Positions 50,978 through 60,275 of a DNA stretch of 64,000 nt are shown here, piece by piece. Positions within the stretch are counted from its first letter, which is position 1. Every line of letters begins with the position of its first letter. The position numbers and the translations under genes are program-made. Under the pieces are notes generated by a model. That model saw nothing but the letters and a program-made list of their open reading frames with translations. It did not search any database and was not told the DNA's origin. Source of the DNA: JAJYKN01 sp035516155 (GTDB lineage: Bacteria > Nitrospirota > UBA9217); assembly GCA_035516155.1 (NCBI GenBank), contig DATJAP010000011.1, positions 62,001 to 126,000 on the forward strand, written 5' to 3'.

Positions 50978-51610
50978 ATGAACTTTAAGATCGATCTTCA
51001 CGTTCATACAAAATACAGCGGCGACAATGACGCTGAACCCGAGGAAATGGTTATTCGGGCCATACAACGCGGCCTGCAGGGAATCGCTTTTACTGAGCAT
51101 TATTATTACAAGGCGTCTGAACCGGTTGAGCGTTTGAAGGAGAAGTACGGAGACCGGATCGTGATTTTGCGCGGGGTGGAGTTTTCGACGGCAGAGGGGC
51201 ATTGTCTGGTCTTCGGCTTAGATACGGACACCCTTTCGCTCAAATATGCTCCTGCCGAAGAAGTAATCCAGGCTGTTAACCGAGCGGGAGGGGTCGCTAT
51301 CCCGTCACATCCCTATCGCTCGGTCAACAGTCTGGGCGACCTGGTGAAGACTGTCAAAGGGATTCGAGCTCTGGAGGGATATAACGGATGCAACATGCAC
51401 CCGTTTAATATGCGGGCCGTGGATGCGGCGCAGATGCTGAATATACCCTACACCGGTGGATCCGATGCCCATGAACCGAAAGACGTCGGTTCCTGTTTGA
51501 CCGAATTTGACGACCGCGTGACCGAAGAAAATTTCCTCACCTTGCTGAAAGCCGGACAATTCCGCGGAATAGATCTGAGAAAAGTATCGATGATGGTGAA
51601 CCGGTTTTAA
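50978..51610 (+). CDS. PHP-domain phosphoesterase (third PHP protein in the window)
   Basis: 210 residues, single PHP domain: DLHVHTKYSGDN (6-17), AFTEHYYY (about 39), ILRGVEFST (about 65), PSHPYRS (about 107) and GGSDAHEP (about 170). It has the full metal-binding set, so it is likely active on a phosphorylated substrate. It follows the CDF-like gene closely and ends a plus-strand pair. Unlike the other two PHP genes it has no Pho box that I can find. Confidence 0.88.
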   Translation: MNFKIDLHVHTKYSGDNDAEPEEMVIRAIQRGLQGIAFTEHYYYKASEPVERLKEKYGDRIVILRGVEFSTAEGHCLVFGLDTDTLSLKYAPAEEVIQAVNRAGGVAIPSHPYRSVNSLGDLVKTVKGIRALEGYNGCNMHPFNMRAVDAAQMLNIPYTGGSDAHEPKDVGSCLTEFDDRVTEENFLTLLKAGQFRGIDLRKVSMMVNRF

Positions 51611-51614
51611 TGAT

Positions 51615-51779
51615 TCATTCGCTCTCAGAAATCCGCTCTACCAAACGTGGCAAAGCCATTTCCCCGGAGAACGCACTCTCCTCATAATTAAATATCAGTG
51701 CCTCACGCAGGGACGGCACCGGAAGCGTATCCCCGAGAAGGAAACAGAGGTTCTCGCTCGGGAAGCCTTGCATCCACAT
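51615..51779 (-). CDS. Short ORF, possibly the 3' remnant of a lost gene
   Basis: 54 residues that look like the C-terminal part of a protein (GFPSENLCFLLGD, PSLREALIFNYEESAF, LPRLVERISE). There is a stop just upstream of the ATG in the same frame and only a weak ribosome site. It lies between two genes without overlapping them. No family named. Confidence 0.35.
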   Translation of the reverse strand: MWMQGFPSENLCFLLGDTLPVPSLREALIFNYEESAFSGEMALPRLVERISESE

Positions 51780-51838
51780 TTGCTGCTTTCAGGGCCACTC
51801 GATGAATTATTGTGATCCCCCCGAACACCCTCTCTTCA

Positions 51839-53302
51839 CTAAAATTGTACCGTCAACAAAGCCGGATTAGCGGGCACCCCGTCAAAAGTGGCAGTAATGG
51901 TGGTCGTACCGTTGGTTACTGGCGTAGCCAATCCCTGCGAACCCGCTGTATTGCTGATTTTCGCAACGCTTGTATCCGAAGAATTCCAGTTGACCGATTT
52001 CGTTAAATCCTTCAGGCTATTATCAGTATAAACTCCCGTGGCCGTAAACTGCTGTGTCGGGTTTAAACTGGAAATAACAATGGTCGGTGCAACGGGAGTC
52101 ACTAAAATGGATTCCAACGCGGCAGAAGTTACTGTGAACGTTGCCATGTTTGAGGTTTTCCCGGAGAGGGTGGCCGATATGTCGGTTGTTCCTATCGCGA
52201 GGGAAGTTGCCAGGCCAGTATTGTTGATGGTTGCCACGCCTGTCTTAGACGAATTCCACGTTACTGAAGAGGATATGTCCTGTTTCAATCCGCCCGAAAA
52301 AGTCCCCGACGCAGCAAACTGCTGTGTTTTGCCCAGAGGGATATTTGAGCTTGGCGGCGTTATGGTAATGGAAGACAAAACAGCCGGAGTAACAGACAGT
52401 GTTGATGACGGTGAACTAACGGAATCAAAGGTCGCGGTAATGAATGTCGTCCCCGTGCTGACGGACGTGACCAGTCCTTTGGTGCCGTCGGTGCTACTAA
52501 TCGTGGCAACCCCCGTGTCCGATGACGTCCAACTTGCCCAGGTGGTCAGACTCTGAATTGCCGCATCTGTAAGGGTCCCCAAAGCAGTAAACTGCTGCGT
52601 CGTGCCGTTGGCTATGCTCGCGCTCACCGGGCTTACCGCGATAGACGTCACGGGGGAGGAAATGAGCGCAGCTGTGCCGGTGACACTGCTATAAGTTGCA
52701 CTGATCATGGACGAACCGGACGTCGTCCCGGCGGTGGCAAGCCCTGAATTAAGGCCGATGGTCGCGACAGACGAATCCGATGAAATCCAGGTCGCCGACG
52801 TGGTCAAATCCTGCGAATTGCCGCTTTCCAGGGTCCCTAGAGCGATAAACTGTTGCGCGGTTTTCGGAGCGATGCTGGCAGATGCCGGAGAAACAGCAAT
52901 TGAATCAACGGTGGATGTGATCAACGTGGTAATTCCGAAAATGCTTCCTTGGGTCGCCATGATGGTTGTGGACCCGAAAGTCATGAGAGATGTGGCGAGA
53001 CCCTGCGAACCCGGCGCGTTGCTGATAGTCGCAATTGTCACATCCGACGAGGTCCAGGTAACCGATGTGGTGATGTCCCGCTGCACGTTGTTGGAATACG
53101 TGCCGACGGCTCTGAATGCAGCGCTTGTTCCGGGGGCAATGGCATTCTCGTCCGCCGTTACCGCGATGGCACTGTTGGCTGGCTTCACGGCGATGGCGGT
53201 TAACGTGGATGGTGTCGATGTTGTCGTTCCATGGTTTCCGCATGCGGCAAGCAGGCTCGCGAGTACGATTATTTCCAACGGCCTTCTAACGATGTGCATC
53301 AT
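51839..53302 (-). CDS. Lipoprotein with five Big_2 (Ig-like) domains
   Basis: 487 residues from the ATG at 53302. A lipoprotein signal ends in LAAC (Cys about residue 21). Five repeats of about 85-90 residues follow. Each has the strand set SI.VSP..ASI..GTTQQFTA.GT..D....DLT.S..W.SSDT.VATIS and a GLATS...GT..ITAT ending, i.e. bacterial Ig-like group 2 domains. A role in surface adhesion or matrix is typical. The start was chosen because it gives a normal signal peptide. The upstream GTG at 53344 would add 14 residues with no benefit. Confidence 0.82.
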   Translation of the reverse strand: MMHIVRRPLEIIVLASLLAACGNHGTTTSTPSTLTAIAVKPANSAIAVTADENAIAPGTSAAFRAVGTYSNNVQRDITTSVTWTSSDVTIATISNAPGSQGLATSLMTFGSTTIMATQGSIFGITTLITSTVDSIAVSPASASIAPKTAQQFIALGTLESGNSQDLTTSATWISSDSSVATIGLNSGLATAGTTSGSSMISATYSSVTGTAALISSPVTSIAVSPVSASIANGTTQQFTALGTLTDAAIQSLTTWASWTSSDTGVATISSTDGTKGLVTSVSTGTTFITATFDSVSSPSSTLSVTPAVLSSITITPPSSNIPLGKTQQFAASGTFSGGLKQDISSSVTWNSSKTGVATINNTGLATSLAIGTTDISATLSGKTSNMATFTVTSAALESILVTPVAPTIVISSLNPTQQFTATGVYTDNSLKDLTKSVNWNSSDTSVAKISNTAGSQGLATPVTNGTTTITATFDGVPANPALLTVQF

Positions 53303-53659
53303 GGTCGCCGCCATCCTTCCATAACCGTATTTTAAGTTTATCACCTTCTCTGCATTTACGTTGTCTCAATAAATTGAGTATAATTAATTTTTAATACTTT
53401 AGTTGCAATATCTTATACTTTTTCTATATTAACACGCATCTTCCGCAGAGTGCTGCGGTATTGTTTATCGTTGAGAAGCTTCATAGTTGAGACAATTCAC
53501 AACAAATGACAGCCTTCTGCTCCAGTTCGATGATGTCAACCCATTCTCGGATGGGGGCCGTTGCTGTGTGTAGTGGGAAAGCTGATAAAATAGCGGAAAG
53601 AGAAAAGCAAGGCTGGAACAATCGGGGTTCATCGCATGGCGGGGACGAACAAAGGCGTA
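53303..53659. other. Gap upstream of the Ig-like lipoprotein
   Basis: AT-rich; no gene is supported and no Pho box is seen. It also separates the lipoprotein from the phosphate transporter. Confidence 0.35.
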
Positions 53660-54649
53660 TTATCCAACGTAGTATATGGCCAGAAATTTCTGGATGCCCC
53701 AAGCCATGCCGATGCATGCGGGAAGCGTCAGGACCCAGGCCATCACGATTTTTCCGGCAATGCCCCAGCGTACAGCGGATAGGCGTTTCGTGGCCCCGAC
53801 ACCCAGAATAGCTGTTGAAACGACATGGGTCGTGCTCACGGGCAGTCCAAAGTGGCTCGCCGCCACGATAATGGCGGTGGACGAAGTCTCTGCTGCAAAG
53901 CCGTGGATGGGTTCAAGTTTCAACATCTTGACACCAAGGGTTTTTATGATTTTCCAGCCGCCGAAAAGGGTGCCGCACCCCATTGCCAGCGCACAGATAA
54001 GAATGACCCATTTCGGCACCTCGACCGACTGGAGGACGCCACCGCTCACCAGGGCCATGGTAATGATTCCCATAGCCTTCTGCGCGTCATTGGAGCCGTG
54101 ACCAAAAGCCATGAGCGACGATGAGAGGATCTGGAGCCTGCCGAAGTATTTGCTGACGGCGCCTGGGGAGAGGTGGCCGAACAGGTGGAGGATCAGCTTC
54201 ATGAACAGATAACCGAAGACGATGCCCAAGACCGGGGATACGAACAGAGAGGTGAGGATCTTGACGATACCGCTGATGTTCAGAATTCCCGTGCCGCCGT
54301 GGGCCATGGCTGCCCCCGCAATTCCGCCGAAGAGCGCATGCGAGGAGCTGACAGGAAGGCCCATGAGAATCGTGATGAGGTTCCAGATGATGGCTGAGAG
54401 GAGAGCAGAGATGATGACCAGGTCGGTGACGGCATGGGGGGCGGCAATTCCCGTGCCCACAGTCTTTGCCACGGCTGTCGTCAGGAAGGCCCCGAGAATG
54501 TTCATCGTTGCCGCGAGTGCTACCGCGACCATGGGGGAAAGGACCTTGGTCGATACGACGGTGGCGATTGCGTTTGCCGAGTCGTGCCATCCGTTCGCGA
54601 CATCGAAGGCCACGGAGAGGATAACGATGAAAATCAGGATTTCATGCAT
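53660..54649 (-). CDS. pit: PitA-type inorganic phosphate transporter
   Basis: 329 residues with about ten hydrophobic segments. The family motifs are GWHDSANAIA (20-29, the GANDVANA-type motif) and GHGSNDAQKAMGI (about 185-197). Pit proteins bring in phosphate as metal-phosphate with protons at low affinity. The gene overlaps its upstream neighbour, the DUF47 gene, by eight bases and is translated from it. It has no Pho box, so it probably serves basal uptake. Confidence 0.93.
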   Translation of the reverse strand: MHEILIFIVILSVAFDVANGWHDSANAIATVVSTKVLSPMVAVALAATMNILGAFLTTAVAKTVGTGIAAPHAVTDLVIISALLSAIIWNLITILMGLPVSSSHALFGGIAGAAMAHGGTGILNISGIVKILTSLFVSPVLGIVFGYLFMKLILHLFGHLSPGAVSKYFGRLQILSSSLMAFGHGSNDAQKAMGIITMALVSGGVLQSVEVPKWVILICALAMGCGTLFGGWKIIKTLGVKMLKLEPIHGFAAETSSTAIIVAASHFGLPVSTTHVVSTAILGVGATKRLSAVRWGIAGKIVMAWVLTLPACIGMAWGIQKFLAIYYVG

Positions 54650-55259
54650 GTTTCAGGACGATGCCTTCAAGGATGTTGGCGATGTCCTCTGCCCGGTCCG
54701 AGGCGTCTTCGAGGAGCTGGTAGATATCCTTCCATTTGATGATGTGGACCGCATCTTGCTGATCGTTGACAAGCTTGCCGAGGGCATCGCGATATTTACG
54801 GTCGATGCGGTTTTCAAGCCGGTTGACCTCGATGCAATGTTCTTGCACGTGGGAATACTGCTTCGCGCGGAGCTCACGGAGCGCCTTTTTCAGGACGTCA
54901 GCGGTCATCTGGAGGTCTTCGGCGATTGAAATGACCTCAGGAGTCGGTTTTTCGATGCGGTAAACCACCATTCTGTCCACGGCGGCCCAGATGAGATCGA
55001 GAACGTCATCGATGCGAGATGCCAGGGCATGGATGTCCTCGCGGTCGATTGGCGTCAGGAAGGTCTTATTCAGATCTTTCATGATGTCATGGGTGAGCAT
55101 GTCCCCTTCCTGCTCGAACTCATAGATTGCCTTCGCTTTCTTTTCAAAGTTCTCAAAATTGTTGAAGGTGTCGACGAGCACATTGGTCGCCCGGGACAGA
55201 TTTTCGAGAGCTCGGTCGAATTGTTCAAAAAAGTCTATTGATTTCGGGAAGAGGGCCAT
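54642..55259 (-). CDS. Pit accessory protein (DUF47/PhoU-like)
   Basis: 205 residues, mostly helical with PhoU-like repeats. Metal-binding Asp/Glu motifs are seen in FEQEGDMLTHDI (about 47-58), ASRIDDVLDL (about 80) and DASDRAEDIANI (about 185). Such proteins are always beside Pit genes and control their activity or act as a chaperone for phosphate uptake. It is the first gene of the Pit operon. A CCTGAAGGAGCG site lies about 15 bases upstream. Confidence 0.92.
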   Translation of the reverse strand: MALFPKSIDFFEQFDRALENLSRATNVLVDTFNNFENFEKKAKAIYEFEQEGDMLTHDIMKDLNKTFLTPIDREDIHALASRIDDVLDLIWAAVDRMVVYRIEKPTPEVISIAEDLQMTADVLKKALRELRAKQYSHVQEHCIEVNRLENRIDRKYRDALGKLVNDQQDAVHIIKWKDIYQLLEDASDRAEDIANILEGIVLKHA

Positions 55260-55440
55260 AGGAATATAAGCAACGCTCCTTCAGGGGATAGATAATGGGA
55301 AAATGGCACATGGGGATGCGAGATATGCTTATTTTTTAAGCGCCCTTAAAATATCATAAGAAGTAATTATTTGCAAGCCGGATCTCCTCCTAGAGGCATT
55401 TGGAGATTTTTTTATGAGAACTGGGGAGGGGGCGGAAAAC

Positions 55441-55477
55441 AGAAATAAGGCGGTGAACACCTCACCGCCTTATTTCT
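55441..55477 (-). terminator. Rho-independent terminator of the small zinc-protein gene
   Basis: A perfect 15-base stem (AGAAATAAGGCGGTG with its complement) with a 7-base loop. On the minus strand it follows the stop of the gene at 55503-55676 by 25 bases and is followed by a short T-rich run (CTGTTTTCC). It may also act on the other strand. Confidence 0.75.
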
Positions 55478-55502
55478 AGGGGATTGATTGATGGTTAAAA
55501 GC

Positions 55503-55676
55503 TTAGATCGCTTTTTCTTTCCAGCATTTGTCGCATAGCCACATCATGCCTCGGACTCTGCCGGTCGTAGTCATCATTTTTGCCGCCTGCATCGGCTTGC
55601 CGCAGCACTGGGGGACGTTGAGATTGACAACAGTCTTCTTGGTGGCTGCTTTTGCGGTTTTACTGATTTCTGCCAT
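55503..55676 (-). CDS. Small zinc-finger-like protein
   Basis: 57 residues. After an Ala/Lys-rich start (ISKTAKAATKKTVV) the core has CCGKPMQA and the pair CDKC with WLCDKCWKEKAI at the end. The four Cys would bind zinc or an iron-sulfur centre. The ATG at 55676 has GGAGGTGATGTTCCC upstream. It stands alone with its own terminator. Function unknown. Confidence 0.7.
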   Translation of the reverse strand: MAEISKTAKAATKKTVVNLNVPQCCGKPMQAAKMMTTTGRVRGMMWLCDKCWKEKAI

Positions 55677-55922
55677 GGGAACATCACCTCCGGGGAATAT
55701 CGCAAAGCCCGTGCATTGTAACCGTATTACGGAAAATGTCAAGAAAATTTTGTTCGAAACATAACGGAATGCATTCTCTTTCGATAACAGAACATATAAA
55801 CCTCTTGACAATGGCAAGTGATTGATTTATAAATTATAAATAATATGGTTCGGAATAGCTGCACCATCCATGCATGCAGAGCTTTTCAACCCCTCTTCAT
55901 CGAACTTGTCCTGAGTTAAGAT

Positions 55923-56831
55923 ATGGAAGATCATAAACTAAGAGTTTTCTGCGCAGTCGCTGAGACGAAGAGTTTCTCCAAAGCCTCAGAGCTCATCCAT
56001 CTGACTCAACCGGCCGTGAGTCTCCAGGTGCAGGCCATGGAGGAGCTTTACGAGACGCGGCTTTTCGACCGGTCGGGAAATACAATCAACCTGACGCCGG
56101 CCGGTGAGATCCTCTATAGGCGTGCCAAGGAGATCCTCGCTCTTTATGCCGAGGCGCAGAAGAATATCAGTGAAATCACCGGTGCGGTCAAGGGGTCGCT
56201 CTCCATCGGCGCCAGTTCCACGATTGGAAACTATCTTCTTCCCCAGATCATCTCGGCCTTCAAGAAAAAAGTACCCCAGGTCAATATATCCCTTGTCGTC
56301 GGCAACACGAAAACCATCACGGAGAAGCTGAATGCCGGCGAGATTGATATCGCCCTTGTTGAAGGTGACGTGAGCAAGCAGCGGTTCAGCGTCGATACGC
56401 TCCTTTCCGATGAACTAGTGGTGATCATGTCGCCGGCGCATCCGTGGGCCGAGCGGCGAAATATCCCGGGTATGGACCTGATCAAGGAGCCGCTTATCAT
56501 GCGGGAAGAAGGATCCGGAACCCGCCAGATCATTCTGAAGCATCTTGAGGACCACGGTATTAAGCTAGACCATCTCCGCATTACGCTCGTGCTCGGCAGC
56601 ACCGAATCCATAAAGAGCGCGGTGGAGGAGGGGATGGGGATTTCCATCGTATCAGCCTGGGCGGCTCGCCAGGCCATCAAACACGGGATACTTAAAGTTA
56701 CGACGTTTAAGGATGTCAAATTCCACCGCAACTTCAGCATTATTTCTCCGAAGCGGAATTACTGCACCCATACAGCGAAGGAGTTTCTGAACTTCCTGAA
56801 GGTCTATCCCATCAAATCCCCTATATCCTAA
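55923..56831 (+). CDS. LysR-type transcriptional regulator
   Basis: 302 residues, the full length of the family. The N-terminal winged helix (HKLRVFCAVAETKSFSKASE, then LTQPAVSLQVQAMEE) binds DNA. The rest is a LysR substrate domain (ASSTIGNYLLPQII) with a PxxGT-like region (REEGSGTRQIIL). The layout is like CysB/selenium-associated LysR regulators, but a target gene is not evident in the neighbourhood. No self-operator was identified. The start is at the first ATG; no strong ribosome site precedes it. Confidence 0.88.
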   Translation: MEDHKLRVFCAVAETKSFSKASELIHLTQPAVSLQVQAMEELYETRLFDRSGNTINLTPAGEILYRRAKEILALYAEAQKNISEITGAVKGSLSIGASSTIGNYLLPQIISAFKKKVPQVNISLVVGNTKTITEKLNAGEIDIALVEGDVSKQRFSVDTLLSDELVVIMSPAHPWAERRNIPGMDLIKEPLIMREEGSGTRQIILKHLEDHGIKLDHLRITLVLGSTESIKSAVEEGMGISIVSAWAARQAIKHGILKVTTFKDVKFHRNFSIISPKRNYCTHTAKEFLNFLKVYPIKSPIS

Positions 56832-57327
56832 TCCCGAACCATTTCCAGTTCATATATTCCATTTCGAACCATTGTTCATGATCAGTGTTGCTGAGCGCAG
56901 GACCATTTTACGCGAGCCCCGGACCTCTGCGCGATCCTGTGTCGCCTTGATGAGCACCGACACCGAAAATCCGCACCGCCGGTCTGCGCGTAACGAGCCA
57001 TCCTCTTAGTAGACGGATGATGTCAGGGGCTGTCCCCGCCAACGATCATAGGCGGATTTCCAAGCGCAGCGTTGCGACACAAGTCTCGCAAATTCGAACT
57101 GTTGCTTCCCTGATGCGAGATTTTATGAGCGCTCAGTCGCTCTGGCCACCTCAGGAAAGCTTTTATCGTGTCGTGCTTTTTTCAGGAAAGAATGCGCCGT
57201 ACCACCAATAAAGGTCACGGCGAAAATCGTGCCTCCCCTCAAAACGATTAGGGGGGGGCGCAGGGAGATTCCGGTAGGGAAACGGCAGGGTCATGGGTTG
57301 AAGGGCATGGTTAAATCGCGCGGTTGT
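56832..57327. other. Gap between lysR and glmM
   Basis: No gene is supported. The 64-codon plus-strand frame at 57017-57211 has no ribosome site or recognisable sequence. No tRNA and no hairpin with a T-run were seen. Confidence 0.4.
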
Positions 57328-58677
57328 TTATCCGAGCCTTTCTTTGATGATTCCGGCAAGACCCTCAGCAAGCATCTTGATCTTTTCCTGGTCCTCACCC
57401 TCGATCATGACACGCACTTTGGGCTCGGTTCCGGAATAACGAAGGAGGATACGGCCCGTCCCGTTGATCTGCTTCTCGATTTCGGCGAAGCGCTGGGCGA
57501 TTTCCGGGATCGAGGATAGATCTCGCCGTTCTTTGACTCTTACGTTTACGAGAACTTGAGGGTAGGTCTTCATGCAACCTGCGAGCGTCGACAGGTTCTT
57601 GCCGGTCTGCTTCATGATGGAAAGGATTTGAAGCGACGAGATGAGCCCGTCGCCAGTGGTATTGTGGTCCAGGAAAATGATATGCCCCGATTGCTCACCC
57701 CCGAGATTGTAACCGCCTTCAATCATTTTTTCCATTACATAACGGTCTCCCACTGCCACACGAATGAGTCTTCCGCCCTCCTTCTGCATTGCGAGTTCCA
57801 ATCCCATGTTGCTCATGACCGTCGCAACGAGCGTGTTCTGTTTTAGCCTTCCTTCCCGCATCATGTGGAGGGCGCAGATGGCCATAACTACGTCGCCGTC
57901 GACGATCGTCCCTTTTTCATCGCAGAGAATAACTCGATCCGCGTCGCCGTCGAAGGCAATGCCGATCCGGGCATTGTTTGCGACTGTCGCATGCGAAATC
58001 ACGTCAGGATAGAGTGAGCCACAGCCCTGGTTGATGTTCATGCCCGACGGTTGATCATGCAGCGAAACGACATCCGCTCCGAGCTCGGTCAGGACGCGAG
58101 GCCCGATCTTGTATGCTGCGCCGTTGGCGGAGTCGACGACCACCCGGATGCCAGACAGGTCCATGCCGCGCGGTATAGACGACTTCACGAACTCGTTGTA
58201 TCGACCGATCGCGTCATCGATTCTGAAAGCCTTTCCGATTTCGGACGCCGTCGGCCGAATGCCGTCAATAGCGCCGGTGAAGATCAGGTCTTCGATCTTT
58301 TTCTCGACCTCATCGGGGAGTTTGAAGCCGTCCCTTCCGAAGAACTTGATGCCGTTGTCTTCAAAGGGGTTATGCGAGGCTGAGACAACGACACCCGCGT
58401 CGGCCCTGAGGCTCCTGGTAAGAAAGGCGATGCCCGGCGTCGGGACCGGGCCTACGAGCAGTACATCCATGCCCATGGAGCAAAGTCCAGCCGTGAGCGC
58501 GCTCTCGATCATGTACCCTGAGAGGCGTGTATCCTTCCCGATGACGATGCGGTGTCTTCGAGGGGAATTTCGAAAAATGTGCGCCGCTGCCCTGCCGATA
58601 CGGAGTGCCATTTCAGAGGTCATGGGGTCTTGGTTTGCAACACCGCGGACTCCGTCGGTTCCGAACAGTTTTTTCAT
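57328..58677 (-). CDS. glmM: GlmM, phosphoglucosamine mutase
   Basis: 449 residues, full length. It converts glucosamine-6-phosphate to glucosamine-1-phosphate for cell-wall synthesis. The N-terminus KKLFGTDGVRG and the active serine motif VVSASHNP (Ser at about 101) are intact, as is the DGDADR metal motif (about 245) and the C-terminal RYSGTEPKVR. It overlaps the CdaR gene by four bases (ATGA). In many bacteria GlmM binds and inhibits the CdaA cyclase, and here the three genes stay together. Confidence 0.95.
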   Translation of the reverse strand: MKKLFGTDGVRGVANQDPMTSEMALRIGRAAAHIFRNSPRRHRIVIGKDTRLSGYMIESALTAGLCSMGMDVLLVGPVPTPGIAFLTRSLRADAGVVVSASHNPFEDNGIKFFGRDGFKLPDEVEKKIEDLIFTGAIDGIRPTASEIGKAFRIDDAIGRYNEFVKSSIPRGMDLSGIRVVVDSANGAAYKIGPRVLTELGADVVSLHDQPSGMNINQGCGSLYPDVISHATVANNARIGIAFDGDADRVILCDEKGTIVDGDVVMAICALHMMREGRLKQNTLVATVMSNMGLELAMQKEGGRLIRVAVGDRYVMEKMIEGGYNLGGEQSGHIIFLDHNTTGDGLISSLQILSIMKQTGKNLSTLAGCMKTYPQVLVNVRVKERRDLSSIPEIAQRFAEIEKQINGTGRILLRYSGTEPKVRVMIEGEDQEKIKMLAEGLAGIIKERLG

Positions 58678-59330
58678 TGGCGAGTCCTTTCCAGCGTGAT
58701 ATGCACAGTAATGTTCTTCTCGAGAATTTTCACCTGCTTGCCCTGATAATCGACTTTCGGCTCCACGGTCAGGTTCTCATGGGCTCCCTGAATATCGATC
58801 GGCATGGTCTGCAGGCGATCCAGAGTCTGCATGACGCCGGTGGGAGCTTCCAGGGTGATCCGCGAAGGCGAGACCGAGATTTTCGCCACATGGAAACCGG
58901 CTGCTGGACTTCCATGAAGGATCGGTTTAAGACGGAACGTTTTTAACATCACGGGCTCGAGTTTAACCCTGATTTCCGATAAGGACATGTAGGTAACGGC
59001 CACGTCGGCCGGCCGTTTGATATCGTCGGGAGAGATCCGTACGGTGTTCTCTCCGACCTTTGTCATGGAAAGATCGGCGATGCAGACCACTTTTTTCCCG
59101 ATGGTGATGTCGCGGAGCACCCGTTCTTGGCCTTGTACGCGCACCTCCAGGGAACTGGTCACATCGCCGACAACTGCCATATCCTGGGGGATATTTCGTA
59201 GTTCGACCGGGACGGTGAGCGTCAACTCGGTCTTTCCTTTTGAAGTGACGAAGAACCAAAGCGTGAGCGACAGGGCGATCGACAGCAGTTTGATGCCCCA
59301 GTTATCGAGTATAATTTTCCGGAAGTCCAT
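58674..59330 (-). CDS. cdaR: CdaR (YbbR-domain) regulator of the c-di-AMP cyclase
   Basis: 218 residues. A membrane segment (WGIKLLSIALSLTLWFFV, about 10-27) anchors the protein. One to two YbbR repeats follow (TVPVELRNIPQD ... VEVRVQGQERVL, then VKLEPVMLKTF), fewer than in larger CdaR proteins. The start at 59330 lies inside cdaA (29 bases overlap), and glmM overlaps its end. It binds and controls CdaA at the outer face of the inner membrane. Confidence 0.88.
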   Translation of the reverse strand: MDFRKIILDNWGIKLLSIALSLTLWFFVTSKGKTELTLTVPVELRNIPQDMAVVGDVTSSLEVRVQGQERVLRDITIGKKVVCIADLSMTKVGENTVRISPDDIKRPADVAVTYMSLSEIRVKLEPVMLKTFRLKPILHGSPAAGFHVAKISVSPSRITLEAPTGVMQTLDRLQTMPIDIQGAHENLTVEPKVDYQGKQVKILEKNITVHITLERTRQ

Positions 59331-60126
59331 ATTGTAGTTTCCCGTTTTTTTTCTGTATGAATAGATCGGACAGCGTTTTCCGGAGCGCCGGCGCGTCGGC
59401 GATATGATCGATGATCCCGTCCATGACGACCGATATCTCGCCGGTCTCCTCGGAAACGACGACGACCACCGCATCGGCCTCCTCGGTAAGTCCCACGGCG
59501 GCCCGGTGGCGAGTCCCGAGCGCTTTCGAGATGTTCGAGGAGAGCGTGAGCGGCAGGAAACAGCCCGCAGCGACGATCCTACCTCCTCGAATAATAGCGG
59601 CGCCGTCGTGGATCGGCGAGTAGGGAAGGAATATGCTTACAAGAATCTCCTTGGTTACCTTGGCGTCGAGGTCAGTGCCCATTTCGACGATCGTCGTCAG
59701 ATCCGTATCTCGCTCGAGCACGATGAGCGCGCCAATCCGCTTGTTGGCCATGGATACGGCGGCCTTCACTGTTTCCTCGATGGATTTCGAACCCTCGACC
59801 GGCGAGAGGGACCGGAAGAGGGGCCTCTCGCCGACCCGTGCAAGGGTGCGTCTGATCTCAGGCTGGAACAGGACCACAACGGCGAGCACGATCTGGGACC
59901 AGAAGCTGTGGATGAGCCAGTCGACTGTATAGAATTCAAAGGCCTGGGAAGCGATGAGCACGAGCGCGATGATCCCGATGCCGATGAGCATCTGGAAGGC
60001 GCGGGTTCCTTTGATAAGCAGCAGGAGGCGGTAAAAGATATAATAGACGAGCGCGATGTCTATTGTATCATTGAACCAGCGGTAGTGCGCGAGGGCTTCG
60101 CGTATTTCGGTGAAGTTGTTGAACAT
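59302..60126 (-). CDS. cdaA: CdaA, membrane diadenylate cyclase
   Basis: 274 residues. Three hydrophobic segments at the N-terminus (about 20-95) are followed by a DisA_N cyclase domain. The catalytic motifs are HDGAAII (DGA, about 180) and GTRHRAAVG (RHR, about 211). It makes c-di-AMP from ATP. Gene order folP-cdaA-cdaR-glmM is a conserved arrangement. The start has no unusual feature. It is about 150 bases downstream of folP. Confidence 0.94.
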   Translation of the reverse strand: MFNNFTEIREALAHYRWFNDTIDIALVYYIFYRLLLLIKGTRAFQMLIGIGIIALVLIASQAFEFYTVDWLIHSFWSQIVLAVVVLFQPEIRRTLARVGERPLFRSLSPVEGSKSIEETVKAAVSMANKRIGALIVLERDTDLTTIVEMGTDLDAKVTKEILVSIFLPYSPIHDGAAIIRGGRIVAAGCFLPLTLSSNISKALGTRHRAAVGLTEEADAVVVVVSEETGEISVVMDGIIDHIADAPALRKTLSDLFIQKKNGKLQYGLPENYTR

Positions 60127-60275
60127 GATTCCTGATTTATACCCCAGGGCTCACCCATGAGGGAAAAAGGGCCGGAGGATTTTGCGGTATTTCCGGCCTG
60201 CCCTGAATCGTTGTTTTCCGCGTGGAACAACGGTTGTTGATCACATTTTTTATATCGTTGATTCGCAGCTTGATC